DNA from: Brevibacterium sp. W7.2
Lineage (GTDB): Bacteria > Actinomycetota > Actinomycetes > Actinomycetales > Brevibacteriaceae
Assembly: GCF_018137945.1 (NCBI RefSeq)
Contig: NZ_CP073089.1
Coordinates: forward strand, 2,666,001 to 2,730,000
Length of the DNA stretch: 64,000 nucleotides
Direction: 5' to 3'
Below the pieces are notes generated by a model. The model was given only the letters and a program-made list of their open reading frames with translations. It did no database searches and was not told where the DNA came from. Of this stretch, positions 49,500 to 59,346 are shown one piece after another; position 1 is the first letter of the stretch, and the number at the start of each line of letters is the position of its first letter. Made by a program: the position numbers and the translations under genes.

Positions 49500-50831
49500 T
49501 CAGGTGTGCGCGCGGGTGCCGTATCCGGTGCGCAGGCCGACGACGACGGCGACCATGAGGACGAGGGCGCCGAGCACGGTGATCCACGCGAATCCCCCGA
49601 GCGCGAGCAGCGGTCCGGCGCAGGCCGCGACGGCTGCGGCGCCGAGGTTCATCCCGGCGTCCGAGAGCCCCTGGACCTCGATCCGGTGGGCCTCGTCGGT
49701 GTCCTGTGTGAGCAGCGTCGACCCGGCGATGAGACACGCCGACCAGCCGAGGCCGAGGACGAAGAGGGCGATCGAGATCCGAGTGAACGACGATTCTCCC
49801 GCGGCGTCGATGAACCCGAGGACGAGGGCGAGCGCGAAGAGCGCCTGACCGAGCGCGATGACCCGTCCCGGCGAGAAGCGGTCGGTGAGGTAGCCGAAGA
49901 CCGGGGAGAGACCGTACATCCCGAAGATGTGCCCGGCGATCGTCACCCCGATGACGCCGAGGCCGAACCCCTGATGGTCCATGTGCACCGGCGTCATCAC
50001 CATCGTCGAGACCATGATCATGTGTCCGGTGACGACGGAGAGCAGGCCGAAGAGGGCACCCGGGGACCGGCGCACAGCTCGCCAGGCCCCGCCTCGGCGG
50101 GATGATTCCGTCACCGAGGCGGCCGTGCGGACATCGCCGACGGACACCTGCTCCACCGGGGTCTCCCCCTCGGCGGATCCGCCCACCGTCGCACCCGGCT
50201 GCGGGGATGCCACTGACGCGGGGACCTCCGCGGGCGAGTACACGGCAGGGGTGCGGAGGAACATCACGCAGACGAAGGAGAGGAGGTAGCCCGCGACGGC
50301 GATGAGAAAGGGCCCGGCGAAGGGGTCGATGCCGAGGGCCTCCCCCAGCCTGGCCCCGGGTTCGGCGAGGTTGGGTCCGACGACGGACCCCACAGTCGTC
50401 GCCCACACGACGAGCGACATCGCCCGCCCCTTGAGGTTCGCCGGTGCCGCATCGGTCGCCGCGTACCGGCTCTGCAGCCCCGCGGCGGTCGCGGAGCCGA
50501 AGCAGCCCATGCCGACGAAGAAGAGGAGGGAGATGCCGGCGAGGATCGCAGCGACGATGAGCAGCGCCCCGATGAGGGCGAGTCCGTAGCCGACGCCGAG
50601 CGCCCACCGCCGATTCCGTGCGGCGGCGAGCCGGGCCAGCGGCAGGGCGAGGAGTCCGGCGCCGAGGATCGACGCCGTCTGCGCGAAGCCGGCGAGCTCG
50701 GTGCGCCCGGTCAGCCTCTCGGCGAGGATCCCGCCGACGGCGAAGCCCGTGGCCACGCCGATGCCGGCGAACAGCTGCGCAAGGCTGAGCGCCCACTGGT
50801 TGTGTCGGAATGTCCGTCCCGTCGTTCTCAC
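49500..50831 (-). CDS. MFS transporter
   Basis: A 443-residue major facilitator with about 12 helices and a charged central loop near 195-245. It starts GTG and reads MRTTGRTFRHNQWALSLAQLFAGIGVATGFAVGG. The substrate is unknown. Such proteins often export drugs or metabolites. It lies between the wall-anchored peptidase and the infA promoter, within the block that separates the two ribosomal-protein clusters. Confidence 0.87.
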   Translation of the reverse strand: MRTTGRTFRHNQWALSLAQLFAGIGVATGFAVGGILAERLTGRTELAGFAQTASILGAGLLALPLARLAAARNRRWALGVGYGLALIGALLIVAAILAGISLLFFVGMGCFGSATAAGLQSRYAATDAAPANLKGRAMSLVVWATTVGSVVGPNLAEPGARLGEALGIDPFAGPFLIAVAGYLLSFVCVMFLRTPAVYSPAEVPASVASPQPGATVGGSAEGETPVEQVSVGDVRTAASVTESSRRGGAWRAVRRSPGALFGLLSVVTGHMIMVSTMVMTPVHMDHQGFGLGVIGVTIAGHIFGMYGLSPVFGYLTDRFSPGRVIALGQALFALALVLGFIDAAGESSFTRISIALFVLGLGWSACLIAGSTLLTQDTDEAHRIEVQGLSDAGMNLGAAAVAACAGPLLALGGFAWITVLGALVLMVAVVVGLRTGYGTRAHT

Positions 50832-50982
50832 CCTCTGACCTGCCTGTGCGCCGCCGATCGCGCCGCGTCGTCGCAGCGCGTCCCCGGCCCCGCCGCATCG
50901 CCGGACCGGGTGCGCCTGTGCTCTGCCTCGATGCTAACCGACGGCGACGCGGCCGGGAGCGCACTCCCGGCCGCGTTCTCAG

Positions 50983-53900
50983 TCAGTGCCGTGGCTTCCG
51001 GACCTTCGCGGCCCGGTAGACGAGCCCACCGGCGGTGAGCAGGGCGAGCGCTTCGGCGAGCAGCGCCCAGATGTCGGCACCGGTGCGCGGCAGGCTGCCG
51101 CCGCCATCGTCACCGCCGCCGGCTGAGCCGCCGCCGGGGGCGTCACCGCCGCCCTTCGGGTCGTCCCCGTCGGCGCTGCCGCCGCCTTCGGAGCCGCCGC
51201 CGTCGGAGCCGGCACCGTCGCTGTCCTTGCCGCCGTCGTCGCCCTTGCCGTCGTCACCGGTCACGGTCAGCGTCGTGTTCGCCGTCGTCTTGCCGCCCTC
51301 ATCGAGCAGCTGGACGACGTAGGTGCCCGGCTTCGCGTCCTGCGGCACGGTGATCCGGCCCACGGCGTTGCCGCCGTTGTCGGTCGTCAGCGTCCCGAGG
51401 CTGCCGCCGGTCTCGAAGGCGACGGTGTACGTCTCCTCCGAGGCCTGATGCTTCACGGTCGCCTCGAGGCTCTCCCCGGCCGACGCGGTGTCCTTGGACA
51501 GGGAGAAGTCCTCGGCTCGGAACGTGTCCATCCGGCACCGGTTGGGCAGAGTGATCGTCTCACCGCGGTCGTCGACGGCCGTGTCGGGTGTCGGCAGCTT
51601 GGGACCGAAGTCGCCGACCTCGGGCACCGTGCCCTGCGAGAGGAACGCGTTGACCGTCTCGTCCGTGCATGCCTTGTTCTCATCGCGTGACATGTACGAG
51701 GTGTGCGAGGCCCCGGAGACCGAGAGCAGGCTGCCGTCGATCGTGCGGGCGAGCTTGACTCCCGAGGCGTACGGGGTCGCCGAGTCGTGGGACGTGGAGA
51801 CGACGAGGATGTTCGGCACGGCGGTGAGCTTCTCCGGCTTGGGCAGGGTGCCCTTGAACTTCCAGAAGTCGCAGTAGTCGTAGACGCCCGGGGACACCGA
51901 GGCGGCCTGGAACGGTCCGGCTTCGTCGTAGCGCTCCGCGAGGTCGCGCAGCGCCGCGAGGTCCGGCTTGTCACCGTAGCTGTTCTCATCCGTGCAGCGG
52001 ATGTTCGTGAACGCCTGGAGCATCGGATCGTAGTGGCCGGTCTCGTCGCGGGAGTTGTAGTCGTCGGCGAGTCGCATGAGCTCACCGGCGGACTCCCCTG
52101 CCTTGAGTTCGGTGAGACCGAGGGCGAGCCTCGACCACAGCGTCTCCGAGTAGAGGGCCTGGATGACGCCGGTGCGCGCATCGCCGAACGTCACCTCGCG
52201 GTCGTCGCCGTCGATGCCCGTCGGCAGCGGGTTGCCCTCGAGTGAGCGGAGCACTCCCTGCACGGCCGTCGTCAGTTCCTCCCGGTCGGTGATGCCGTCG
52301 CCGAGAGCGCACGTGAACGGCTGGTCCTTGAGCTCGGCCAGGCGGGCGGGGAACTCGAGGTCGGGGTAGGTCTCACCCCAGGTCCTGCCGTCCGTGCCCT
52401 TGGCCGAGCAGTCGAGGGCGAACTGCTCGAAGGTGCCCTGGAAGCCGGCGATCTGGTTGACGGAGTCGTCGGCGTCCTCCTCGGCGTCCTCCTTTGCCAC
52501 GAGCTTGCCGCTGGCATCGAGGTACGCCTGCGGGTCGGCGTTGATGTCCTTGAGCGCCTTGTAGGCGGAGACGTTGCCGGGGTCGACGGCACCGTCGAGG
52601 ACGAGGCGGCCGACGCTGTCACCGAACTTCTGGGCGTAGACGTAGCCGAGGCGGGTGCCGTAGGAGAAGCCGATGAAGTCGAGCTTGTCGTCTCCGCTCG
52701 TCGAGCGGATGAGGTCGAGATCGCCCACGGCGTCCCACGTGCCCAGGTGCTTCATGAGATTCTCCTGGCCGCCCTCGCCGAGGTCGAAGAGCTTGCCGGT
52801 GTTCTCGATGCAGTCGTTGGCGAAGCGCTCGGCCTGATCGTTGAGGATGTCCTCGGCATTGTCGCGGTCACCCGACCAGGCGTCCTCGGCGCGGTCGGCG
52901 TCGATCTGCTCATCGGTCGAGCACTGGGAGAACGGCATGGAGCCGCCGGTGCCGCGCGGGTCGAAGCCGACGAGGTCGAAGTTCGCGGCGAGGTCGGGTT
53001 CGTAGAGGGCACCGGCCACGCCGAGCGTCATGCCCGAGCCGCCGGGTCCGCCGGGGTTCCACGCGACGGTGCCCTGGGACGTCGTCTTCTCGAACTTCCC
53101 GCCGACCATCTTGCCCGAGGGCACCTTCATCATCGCGATCGCGACATTGCCCGCGGCTGGGTCCTCCGCGTCGATCGGGGCGATGAGGTAACCGCACAGC
53201 GGTGCCCGCCCGATCCGCTCGGAGTAGTCGGGGTAGCCGAGCTTGCCGCAGTTCTCCGCGCTCAGGTCGACCTTCTGGTTATAGTACTTCTCCAATCCGG
53301 CGGGAACGTTGCCGGCACCTGTGCCCCCGCCCTGCGGATCGGGGATGCGGTATGTGCCGTCGTCCTGCCCGAAGAGCTCCTTCGCCAGCTGCGGGTAGTA
53401 CTTGTCGAGCTCCTCGGCGTTCGGGCTCGGCTCCTGCGTCGGTCCCTCCGTCGCTCCCGGCTCGGTCGGCGCCGGCTCGCTCGGTTCCGGCGCGGCGGGG
53501 CTCTGAGTGGCAGTCTCGGTGGGCTCGGCCGTGGGGTCGGCGATGACGGTGAAGTCGTCGCTCGTCTTCAGACTGTCCGCGGATTTGACGATGTAGGTGC
53601 CGGGAGTCAGCGGCGCACCGTCGATCTCGGTCTCGACGGTGCCGGTGCCGGCCTCGACCGTGGCCTCGGCCCCGTCGACGGGGTCGTTGCCGGCGGCGCG
53701 GACGACGGTGAGCGTGGTCGGGCCGGATGGATCAGCGGCGACGGTGACGGGAATCGTGAGGTCCGGCGACGCGGTCACCTCGGCGTCGATGCCGAGTGTG
53801 ATCTCGAGGTCGGTGTCGGTCGCCGAGTCTGCCGTCGGCAGGGTCTGCTGGGTGGACGCGGGTGACTCCGCGGTGCCTGTGGCGACGGCGGGCAGACTGC

Positions 53901-53985
53901 CCGCGAACAGCAGTGAAGCGCCGATGATCGACGCTCCCAGGACACGCGAAGACCCTCTCAATGTGATGTGGGTCATGGTCGCCAT
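50983..53985 (-). CDS. Secreted, LPXTG-anchored alpha/beta-hydrolase peptidase
   Basis: A 1000-residue surface protein. It has a signal peptide at 1-36, a beta-rich Ig-like region at about 55-148, and a Pro/Thr/Glu spacer at 150-190. The TAP-family alpha/beta-hydrolase domain runs from about 230 to 790. VAWNPGGPGGSG (307-318) is its oxyanion region, Ser441 in GFSYG is the nucleophile, and the SGASHTSYM His is near 770. A second beta domain follows at about 830-905. Next come a Gly/Asp/Ser spacer, an LPRTG sortase motif near 963, a helix and a basic tail. It is probably an aminopeptidase or tripeptidyl peptidase acting at the cell wall. The domain is much extended compared with ordinary TAP enzymes. 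Confidence 0.88.
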   Translation of the reverse strand: MATMTHITLRGSSRVLGASIIGASLLFAGSLPAVATGTAESPASTQQTLPTADSATDTDLEITLGIDAEVTASPDLTIPVTVAADPSGPTTLTVVRAAGNDPVDGAEATVEAGTGTVETEIDGAPLTPGTYIVKSADSLKTSDDFTVIADPTAEPTETATQSPAAPEPSEPAPTEPGATEGPTQEPSPNAEELDKYYPQLAKELFGQDDGTYRIPDPQGGGTGAGNVPAGLEKYYNQKVDLSAENCGKLGYPDYSERIGRAPLCGYLIAPIDAEDPAAGNVAIAMMKVPSGKMVGGKFEKTTSQGTVAWNPGGPGGSGMTLGVAGALYEPDLAANFDLVGFDPRGTGGSMPFSQCSTDEQIDADRAEDAWSGDRDNAEDILNDQAERFANDCIENTGKLFDLGEGGQENLMKHLGTWDAVGDLDLIRSTSGDDKLDFIGFSYGTRLGYVYAQKFGDSVGRLVLDGAVDPGNVSAYKALKDINADPQAYLDASGKLVAKEDAEEDADDSVNQIAGFQGTFEQFALDCSAKGTDGRTWGETYPDLEFPARLAELKDQPFTCALGDGITDREELTTAVQGVLRSLEGNPLPTGIDGDDREVTFGDARTGVIQALYSETLWSRLALGLTELKAGESAGELMRLADDYNSRDETGHYDPMLQAFTNIRCTDENSYGDKPDLAALRDLAERYDEAGPFQAASVSPGVYDYCDFWKFKGTLPKPEKLTAVPNILVVSTSHDSATPYASGVKLARTIDGSLLSVSGASHTSYMSRDENKACTDETVNAFLSQGTVPEVGDFGPKLPTPDTAVDDRGETITLPNRCRMDTFRAEDFSLSKDTASAGESLEATVKHQASEETYTVAFETGGSLGTLTTDNGGNAVGRITVPQDAKPGTYVVQLLDEGGKTTANTTLTVTGDDGKGDDGGKDSDGAGSDGGGSEGGGSADGDDPKGGGDAPGGGSAGGGDDGGGSLPRTGADIWALLAEALALLTAGGLVYRAAKVRKPRH

Positions 53986-54183
53986 CGTAACGCACAGATA
54001 ACGGTCAGCATTTTTTCATACTCTTCGTTATCGTTTCGTGACAATGATCGCCCCCGCGTCGCCGCCCTGCCTCTGCATCCGGCGATCCGCCCCGTGACCT
54101 CCCATGTCGTCGTCCCCGTAGGACCGGCCGCGGCGACTGCTAGCGTGAGCACAGTCATTGCCGCGCACAGGGAGGAGAGCACC

Positions 54184-55347
54184 ATGGACGATCTCGACGC
54201 CATCACCGAGGAATCGCTCGTCGCGAAGGGGGGCCGCAAATGGTCGTCGTTCCCGGGCAGCCTCGGTGCTTTCATCGCCGAGATGGACTTCGGGGTCGCT
54301 CCCGTCATCCGGCAGGCGCTCACCGAGATCGACGCCCGCGACCTCTACGGCTACGCGCCGACGAGTCTCGTCTCCGATCTCCGCAGCGCCACCTCGGCGT
54401 TCTGTGCCGAACGCTACGGCTGGCAGTTCCCCGCCGCGCACGTCCACCTCGCCAGCGACGTCCTCGCAGCCTTCATCGGCGTGCTCGAGCACCTCACCCC
54501 GGCCGGCACACCGATCGTCCTGCCGACCCCGGCGTACATGCCGTTCTTCGACGTCGCTGCGGTCACCGGCCGAGAACTCATCGAGGTGCCGATGCTGCGG
54601 ACGGAGACCGACTGGCAGGTCGACCTCGACGCCGTGGCCGAAGCGCTCACCCCGGGGGCCACCCTCGTCCTGTGCAATCCGCACAACCCGATCGGGAAGG
54701 TCTATTCGCCCGCGGAGCTGCTCGCGATCGCCGAGGTGGTCGAGGCCGCGGGCGCGCGGGTGTTCTCCGATGAGATCCACGCTCCCCTCGTCTACGATCC
54801 CGCCCACCATGTGCCGTATGCGAGCCTGAGCGAGGTGACCGCCGGACACACCGCCACGGCGACCGCGGCGTCGAAGGCCTTCAACATCCCCGGCCTCAAA
54901 TGCGCGCAGCTCATCCTCACGAATCCCCACGACCGTGAGACCTGGGCCCGGAAGGGGCACTTCGTCTCCGGTGCGGCCGCGAACCCCGGCATCCTCGCCA
55001 CGACCGCCGCCTACTCCCAGGGCGGCGACTGGCTCGCCGAGATCACCGCGTACCTCAAGGGCAACCGCGACGTCCTCACCGATCTGCTCACCTCCGAGCT
55101 GCCGAACGCGGCCTACATCCCGCCCGACGGCACCTACCTCGCGTGGCTCGACCTGCGCGGCTACGGGTTCGAGTCAGGGCTCTCGGCGCACTTCAACGAG
55201 GCGGCGAAGGTCGCAGTGACCGAGGGGCGCCTCTGCGGGAGGGTCGGCGCCGGCCATGTCCGGATCAACTTCGCCCTCCCCCGTCCCCTCCTCGAGGAGG
55301 CCGTGTACCGCCTCGTCGCCGCGGTCCGGCGCGGACCGCACGACTGA
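54184..55347 (+). CDS. PatB/MalY-type PLP-dependent C-S lyase
   Basis: A 387-residue class I/II aminotransferase-fold enzyme of the cystathionine beta-lyase PatB/MalY group. The N-terminal KWSSFPGSLGAFIAEMDFG is characteristic. CNPHNPIGKVYSPAEL, FSDEIHAPLVYD and the PLP-lysine region ATAASKAFNIPGLKCA follow. It cleaves C-S bonds of cystathionine or cysteine conjugates. A GGAGGAG site precedes the ATG. The 198-bp gap upstream separates it from the divergent peptidase. Confidence 0.9.
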   Translation: MDDLDAITEESLVAKGGRKWSSFPGSLGAFIAEMDFGVAPVIRQALTEIDARDLYGYAPTSLVSDLRSATSAFCAERYGWQFPAAHVHLASDVLAAFIGVLEHLTPAGTPIVLPTPAYMPFFDVAAVTGRELIEVPMLRTETDWQVDLDAVAEALTPGATLVLCNPHNPIGKVYSPAELLAIAEVVEAAGARVFSDEIHAPLVYDPAHHVPYASLSEVTAGHTATATAASKAFNIPGLKCAQLILTNPHDRETWARKGHFVSGAAANPGILATTAAYSQGGDWLAEITAYLKGNRDVLTDLLTSELPNAAYIPPDGTYLAWLDLRGYGFESGLSAHFNEAAKVAVTEGRLCGRVGAGHVRINFALPRPLLEEAVYRLVAAVRRGPHD

Positions 55348-55380
55348 GCACCCAGCCGTCAGGCCAGCGGTGTCGCAGCC

Positions 55381-56265
55381 TCAGCCCTCCGGCAGCCATT
55401 CGATGAGGTCGAAGGCCGCGTTCTCCGCCGCCGCCTCCCGCACCTGCTGGTCGTAGCGGAGATAGTACTCGAGGTTGCAGCGGTCCATGAACGTCCGGAA
55501 GCGCTGCGAGGGCTGCTCGGACCCGACGATCTCCGCCGGCAGCAGCGGGTTCTCCATGACCGCGCGCCCGACCCGGTAGTAGAGGTCGAAGAACCGGCCG
55601 ATCGGCAGCTCCGGCAGACCTGCCCCCGGTTTGTCGCGCGGCCCGCCGAGGCGGCTGATCTCGACCTCGAACTCCTCGATCTGCCGGCGGGCACCGGCGA
55701 GTTCGAAGGCGATCGCGGTCATCCGCTTCGCCGCGGCGAGGTCGGCGGGAACGATCTGCGTGCACTCGTACCAGCCGCCGTCGATGTCGCCCGGCAGCTG
55801 GGCGCGCAGAGCGTGGCTGCGATCGGCGAATCCGATGAGGACCCCGGCGCGCAGCTGCCGGTACCCGAGCATGCGCGCGACGTACTGGAAGCGGTCGCGC
55901 AGGGGGCGAGAGGTCTCGGGGATCGTGTAGAGGGCGGCGTGGAAGCGGCCGGTGAACTCCGGCAGTTCGCGGTCGCCGCTGATGTCGCGGAACTGCGCGA
56001 GGATCCGCGGGCTGAGCCGGTACTGGGTGACGCGACCGCAGCGCTCGAGGGAGATGAGGTCGCGCTGGGCCATGCGGGTGAGCTGGTTGCGCACGCTCGA
56101 GGCCGAATAGCCGTGGTCGGCGAGGATGCGCACGATGATCGGGCCGGGCACCCCGCTCGCCCGCAGACATCCGAAGACGGAGACGACGTCGAAGGCGATC
56201 CGCGTCAGCCGATAGCGATCGCCCACATCTCGCCTACGTTTCGTGGCAAGTTGGACGTCGCTCAT
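55381..56265 (-). CDS. PaaX-family transcriptional regulator
   Basis: A 294-residue regulator resembling PaaX. An N-terminal winged helix (VRILADHGYSASSVRNQLTRMAQRDLISLERCGRVTQYRLS) is followed by the central and C-terminal PaaX-like domains. The C-terminal region ends NPLLPAEIVGSEQPSQRF and YDQQVREAAAE. No phenylacetate genes are adjacent, so the target is unknown. TAGGAT ends 6 bp before the ATG, so it appears leaderless. It is divergent from the small membrane protein gene across 52 bp. Confidence 0.85.
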   Translation of the reverse strand: MSDVQLATKRRRDVGDRYRLTRIAFDVVSVFGCLRASGVPGPIIVRILADHGYSASSVRNQLTRMAQRDLISLERCGRVTQYRLSPRILAQFRDISGDRELPEFTGRFHAALYTIPETSRPLRDRFQYVARMLGYRQLRAGVLIGFADRSHALRAQLPGDIDGGWYECTQIVPADLAAAKRMTAIAFELAGARRQIEEFEVEISRLGGPRDKPGAGLPELPIGRFFDLYYRVGRAVMENPLLPAEIVGSEQPSQRFRTFMDRCNLEYYLRYDQQVREAAAENAAFDLIEWLPEG

Positions 56266-56317
56266 GCCTCAATCCTACCGTGAGAGCCATCCCACCAGGG
56301 CTGATGAGAAGGGACGA

Positions 56318-56563
56318 ATGATCATGGACAACGACAGGTTCGAGCGCAGGCAGCGGGTCTATTCGACGGCGAAGATCACGGGTCTGCTCGCGGGCTCAGC
56401 GGCCGCATTCATCGCCTTCTGCCTCTTCCAGATCTTCGGTGCCGAGATCCTCGAGACGGCCGTGTGGATGTTCGCCCTCGGGCTGATGACGTTCTCCGGG
56501 GTCTTCGTCGCCACGTACCTCGGGGTCGCGGCCTCGACGCGCGGGACCACGGTCGGCAGCTGA
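56318..56563 (+). CDS. Small two-helix membrane protein
   Basis: An 81-residue protein of unknown function. A charged N-terminus (MIMDNDRFERRQR) precedes two membrane helices (about 22-42 and 48-70). GAAGGGA lies just before the ATG at 56318; 56324 is an alternative. It converges on map with 49 bp between the stops. Confidence 0.65.
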   Translation: MIMDNDRFERRQRVYSTAKITGLLAGSAAAFIAFCLFQIFGAEILETAVWMFALGLMTFSGVFVATYLGVAASTRGTTVGS

Positions 56564-56612
56564 GGCCCCACTCCCCTCACCCGGATGCCGTCGCACCGCG
56601 ACGGCACTGCGC

Positions 56613-57446
56613 TCACTGCCCCGGCGGCACCGGGGTGATCCCGAACTCGGCGAGTTCGGCGGCCCCGCCGTCGGGTGCGGTGAGCACCCACACTCCGCCG
56701 TCGTGCCGGGCGACACTGTGCTCCCAATGGCTCGCCCGAGAGCCGTCGGCGGTGACGACCGTCCAGTCGTCGGCGAGGGTCACCGTCTCCGGGCTGCCGG
56801 CCGTGAGCATCGGCTCGATCGCCAGGCACATGCCCGGCCTGATCTTCGGACCGTTCGACTTCGCGCGGTAGTTGAGGACCTCCGGCGGCATGTGCATCGA
56901 CGTGCCGATGCCGTGACCGGTGAACTCCTCGACGAGACCGAGGTCGGGAGCCGCCTCGGTGACATAGTCGTCGATGGCATCCCCGATGTCGCTGACCTTC
57001 GTGCCCGTCGCGAACGCCGCGATCCCGGCCCACATGGCCCGCTCGGTCGCGGCAGACAGGGCCCGGTCGGCCGCCGTGCCCGCGGCGTCCCCGCCGACGA
57101 TCATCGTGAAGGCGGAATCCCCGTGGAATCCGTCGACGATCGCACCGCCGTCGATCGAGACGAGGTCGCCCGGCTCGAGCACGCGCTGCCCGGGGATACC
57201 GTGGACGATCTCCTCATTGACGGAGATGCACAGGACCGCCGGGAAGCCCTGGTAGCCCTTGAAGTTCGACGTCGCCCCCGCCTCGGCGATGACCGCTTCC
57301 GCGGCGGCATCGACCTCAGCGGTCGTCGCGCCCGGCACCGCGGCGGCCCGGGCGGCGTCGAGCGCGGCCCGCGTGACCGCGCCGGCCGCCCGCATGCTCT
57401 TCAGCTGCGCGGGCGACTTCAGCTCGATCCGGGGACCGAAGATCAT
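56613..57446 (-). CDS. map: Methionine aminopeptidase, type I
   Basis: A 277-residue type I enzyme that removes initiator methionine. Metal ligands lie in VSIDGGAIVDGFHGDSAFT, FTGHGIGTSMHMPPEVLNY and the late LAIEPML Glu. The substrate-side His is in NEEIVHGIPG. It overlaps adk by 4 bp. The secY-adk-map order is the usual end of the spc-type operon. Confidence 0.96.
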   Translation of the reverse strand: MIFGPRIELKSPAQLKSMRAAGAVTRAALDAARAAAVPGATTAEVDAAAEAVIAEAGATSNFKGYQGFPAVLCISVNEEIVHGIPGQRVLEPGDLVSIDGGAIVDGFHGDSAFTMIVGGDAAGTAADRALSAATERAMWAGIAAFATGTKVSDIGDAIDDYVTEAAPDLGLVEEFTGHGIGTSMHMPPEVLNYRAKSNGPKIRPGMCLAIEPMLTAGSPETVTLADDWTVVTADGSRASHWEHSVARHDGGVWVLTAPDGGAAELAEFGITPVPPGQ

Positions 57447-58009
57447 CGCAGGGAGTCGAGGATGCGATCGGTGATCGCGGAGACCTCACCGAGGCCGTCG
57501 ACCTCACGGAGCAGTCCGCGCTCGCGGTAGATGTCGGTGAGCGGCTGCGTCTGCTCGGCGTAGACGTCGAGGCGGTGGCGGATGACGTCCTCGCTGTCGT
57601 CGCTGCGGCCTTCCTTCTCCGCTCGGGCGAGCAGCCGGGCAACGACCTCGTCGACATCGGCGGTGAGCTCGACGACGGCGGAGAGCTCGTGGCCGCCGGC
57701 CTCGAGCATCCGATCGAGTTCGGCGACCTGCGCGGCGGTGCGCGGGTAGCCGTCGAGGAGGAAGCCGGACGCGGCGTCGTCCTGCGCGAGACGATCGGCG
57801 ACCATCTTGTTCGTCACCTCGTCGGGCACGTACTCACCGGCGTCCATGTAGCGCTTCGCGAGCGTGCCCAGCTCGGTCTCGCCCTTGACGTTGGCGCGGA
57901 AGATGTCCCCGGTCGAGATCGCGGGGATGTCGAGCGCCTCGGCGAGTCGTGCCGCCTGGGTGCCCTTGCCGGCGCCGGGCGCGCCGATGAGGATGATGCG
58001 TGAACTCAT
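57443..58009 (-). CDS. adk: Adenylate kinase
   Basis: A 188-residue short-LID adenylate kinase. The P-loop is GAPGAGKGTQAARLAE (9-24) and the AMP-binding region is ISTGDIFRANV. DGYPRTAAQ is also conserved. The long zinc-type LID of Firmicutes is absent, as is normal in actinobacteria. It lies between secY and map. Confidence 0.96.
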   Translation of the reverse strand: MSSRIILIGAPGAGKGTQAARLAEALDIPAISTGDIFRANVKGETELGTLAKRYMDAGEYVPDEVTNKMVADRLAQDDAASGFLLDGYPRTAAQVAELDRMLEAGGHELSAVVELTADVDEVVARLLARAEKEGRSDDSEDVIRHRLDVYAEQTQPLTDIYRERGLLREVDGLGEVSAITDRILDSLR

Positions 58010-58044
58010 ATCTGTCCTTCCGGAGAAATGCGCTGACCGTGGGA

Positions 58045-59346
58045 TCAGCGGAGCAGGCCCTCATAGTGGCGCTGCTGCATCTGCGCGTCGATCTGCTTGA
58101 CCGTCTCGAGGCCGACACCCACGACGATGAGCAGCGAGGTGCCGCCGAAGGGGAAGTTCTGGTTCGCGTTGATGAGAACCAGGGCGATGAGCGGGATGAG
58201 CGCGACGAACGCGAGGTAGAGCGATCCGGGGAAGTTGATGCGGCTGAGCACGTAGCTCAGGTACTCCGCGGTGGGACGTCCGGCCCGGATGCCGGGGATG
58301 AAGCCGCCGTACTTCTTCATGTTGTCCGCGACTTCCTCCGGGTTGAAGGTGATCGCGACGTAGAAGTACGAGAAGAAGATGACGAGCACCGCGTAGGCGG
58401 CGATGTAGATCGGGTGGTCACCGGTGGTGAAGTACGTGTTGATCCATTCGACCCAGTTCGTCTCGGGGTTGAAGAACTGAGCGATGAGGCTCGGCAGGTA
58501 GAGCACCGAGGAGGCGAAGATGACGGGGATGACGCCGGCCATGTTCACCTTGATCGGAATGTACGTCGAGGTGCCGCCGAACATCCGGCGCCCGACCATG
58601 CGCTTGGCGTACTGGACGGGGATGCGGCGCTGGGACTGCTCGACGAAGACGACGAGGGCGACGAGGACGAGGCCGACGGCGATGACGATGAGGAACACGT
58701 CGATGCCCTGTTCGCGGAGGATCGCGCCGAGCGAGGACGGGAAGGCCGCCGCCACCGAGGTGAAGATGAGGATCGACATGCCGTTGCCGACGCCGTGCTC
58801 GGTGATCTGCTCGCCGAGCCACATGATGAGGCCGGTGCCGGCGGTGAGCGTGATGACGAGGACGGTGATGCCCCACCACGTGTCGTTGGTGATGAGGTTC
58901 GTGCAACCTTCGATCTGACCGAACAGCGCACCGGAGCGCACGGTCGCGACGAGGGTCGTGGCGTTGAGGATCGCCAGGCCGATCGTGAGGTAGCGGGTGT
59001 ACTGCGTGAGCTTGGCCTGGCCGGAGGCGCCTTCCTTGTGGAGGGCCTCGAAGCGCGGGATGACGACGCGGAGCAGCTGGACGATGATGCTCGCCGTGAT
59101 GTAGGGCATGATGCCGAGGGCGAAGATCGACAGCTGGAGCAGGGCGCCGCCGCTGAAGAGGTTGATCATCGCGAACCCGCCCTCATTGAGCTGCGGGGAC
59201 GCCACGCACTGCTGGACCTGCGTGTAGTCGATGCCAGGCGAGGGGATGAAGGAGCCCAGGCGGAAGAGGACGATGATGCCCAGGGTGAAGAGGAGTTTGT
59301 TCCTCAAGTCGGGCGTGGAAAAGGCCCTCCGAATTGCGCCGATCAA
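58045..59346 (-). CDS. secY: Preprotein translocase subunit SecY
   Basis: A 433-residue SecY with ten membrane helices. FRLGSFIPSPGIDY and LGIMPYITASIIVQLL lie in the early helices, YAKRMVGRRMFGGTSTYIPIKVNMAGVIPVIFASS in the middle, and the C-terminal tail is short. The start codon is TTG at 59346, preceded by GAGGAGA at 4 bp. The 304-bp gap to rplO contains a terminator hairpin, so secY-adk-map probably has its own promoter. Confidence 0.96.
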   Translation of the reverse strand: MIGAIRRAFSTPDLRNKLLFTLGIIVLFRLGSFIPSPGIDYTQVQQCVASPQLNEGGFAMINLFSGGALLQLSIFALGIMPYITASIIVQLLRVVIPRFEALHKEGASGQAKLTQYTRYLTIGLAILNATTLVATVRSGALFGQIEGCTNLITNDTWWGITVLVITLTAGTGLIMWLGEQITEHGVGNGMSILIFTSVAAAFPSSLGAILREQGIDVFLIVIAVGLVLVALVVFVEQSQRRIPVQYAKRMVGRRMFGGTSTYIPIKVNMAGVIPVIFASSVLYLPSLIAQFFNPETNWVEWINTYFTTGDHPIYIAAYAVLVIFFSYFYVAITFNPEEVADNMKKYGGFIPGIRAGRPTAEYLSYVLSRINFPGSLYLAFVALIPLIALVLINANQNFPFGGTSLLIVVGVGLETVKQIDAQMQQRHYEGLLR

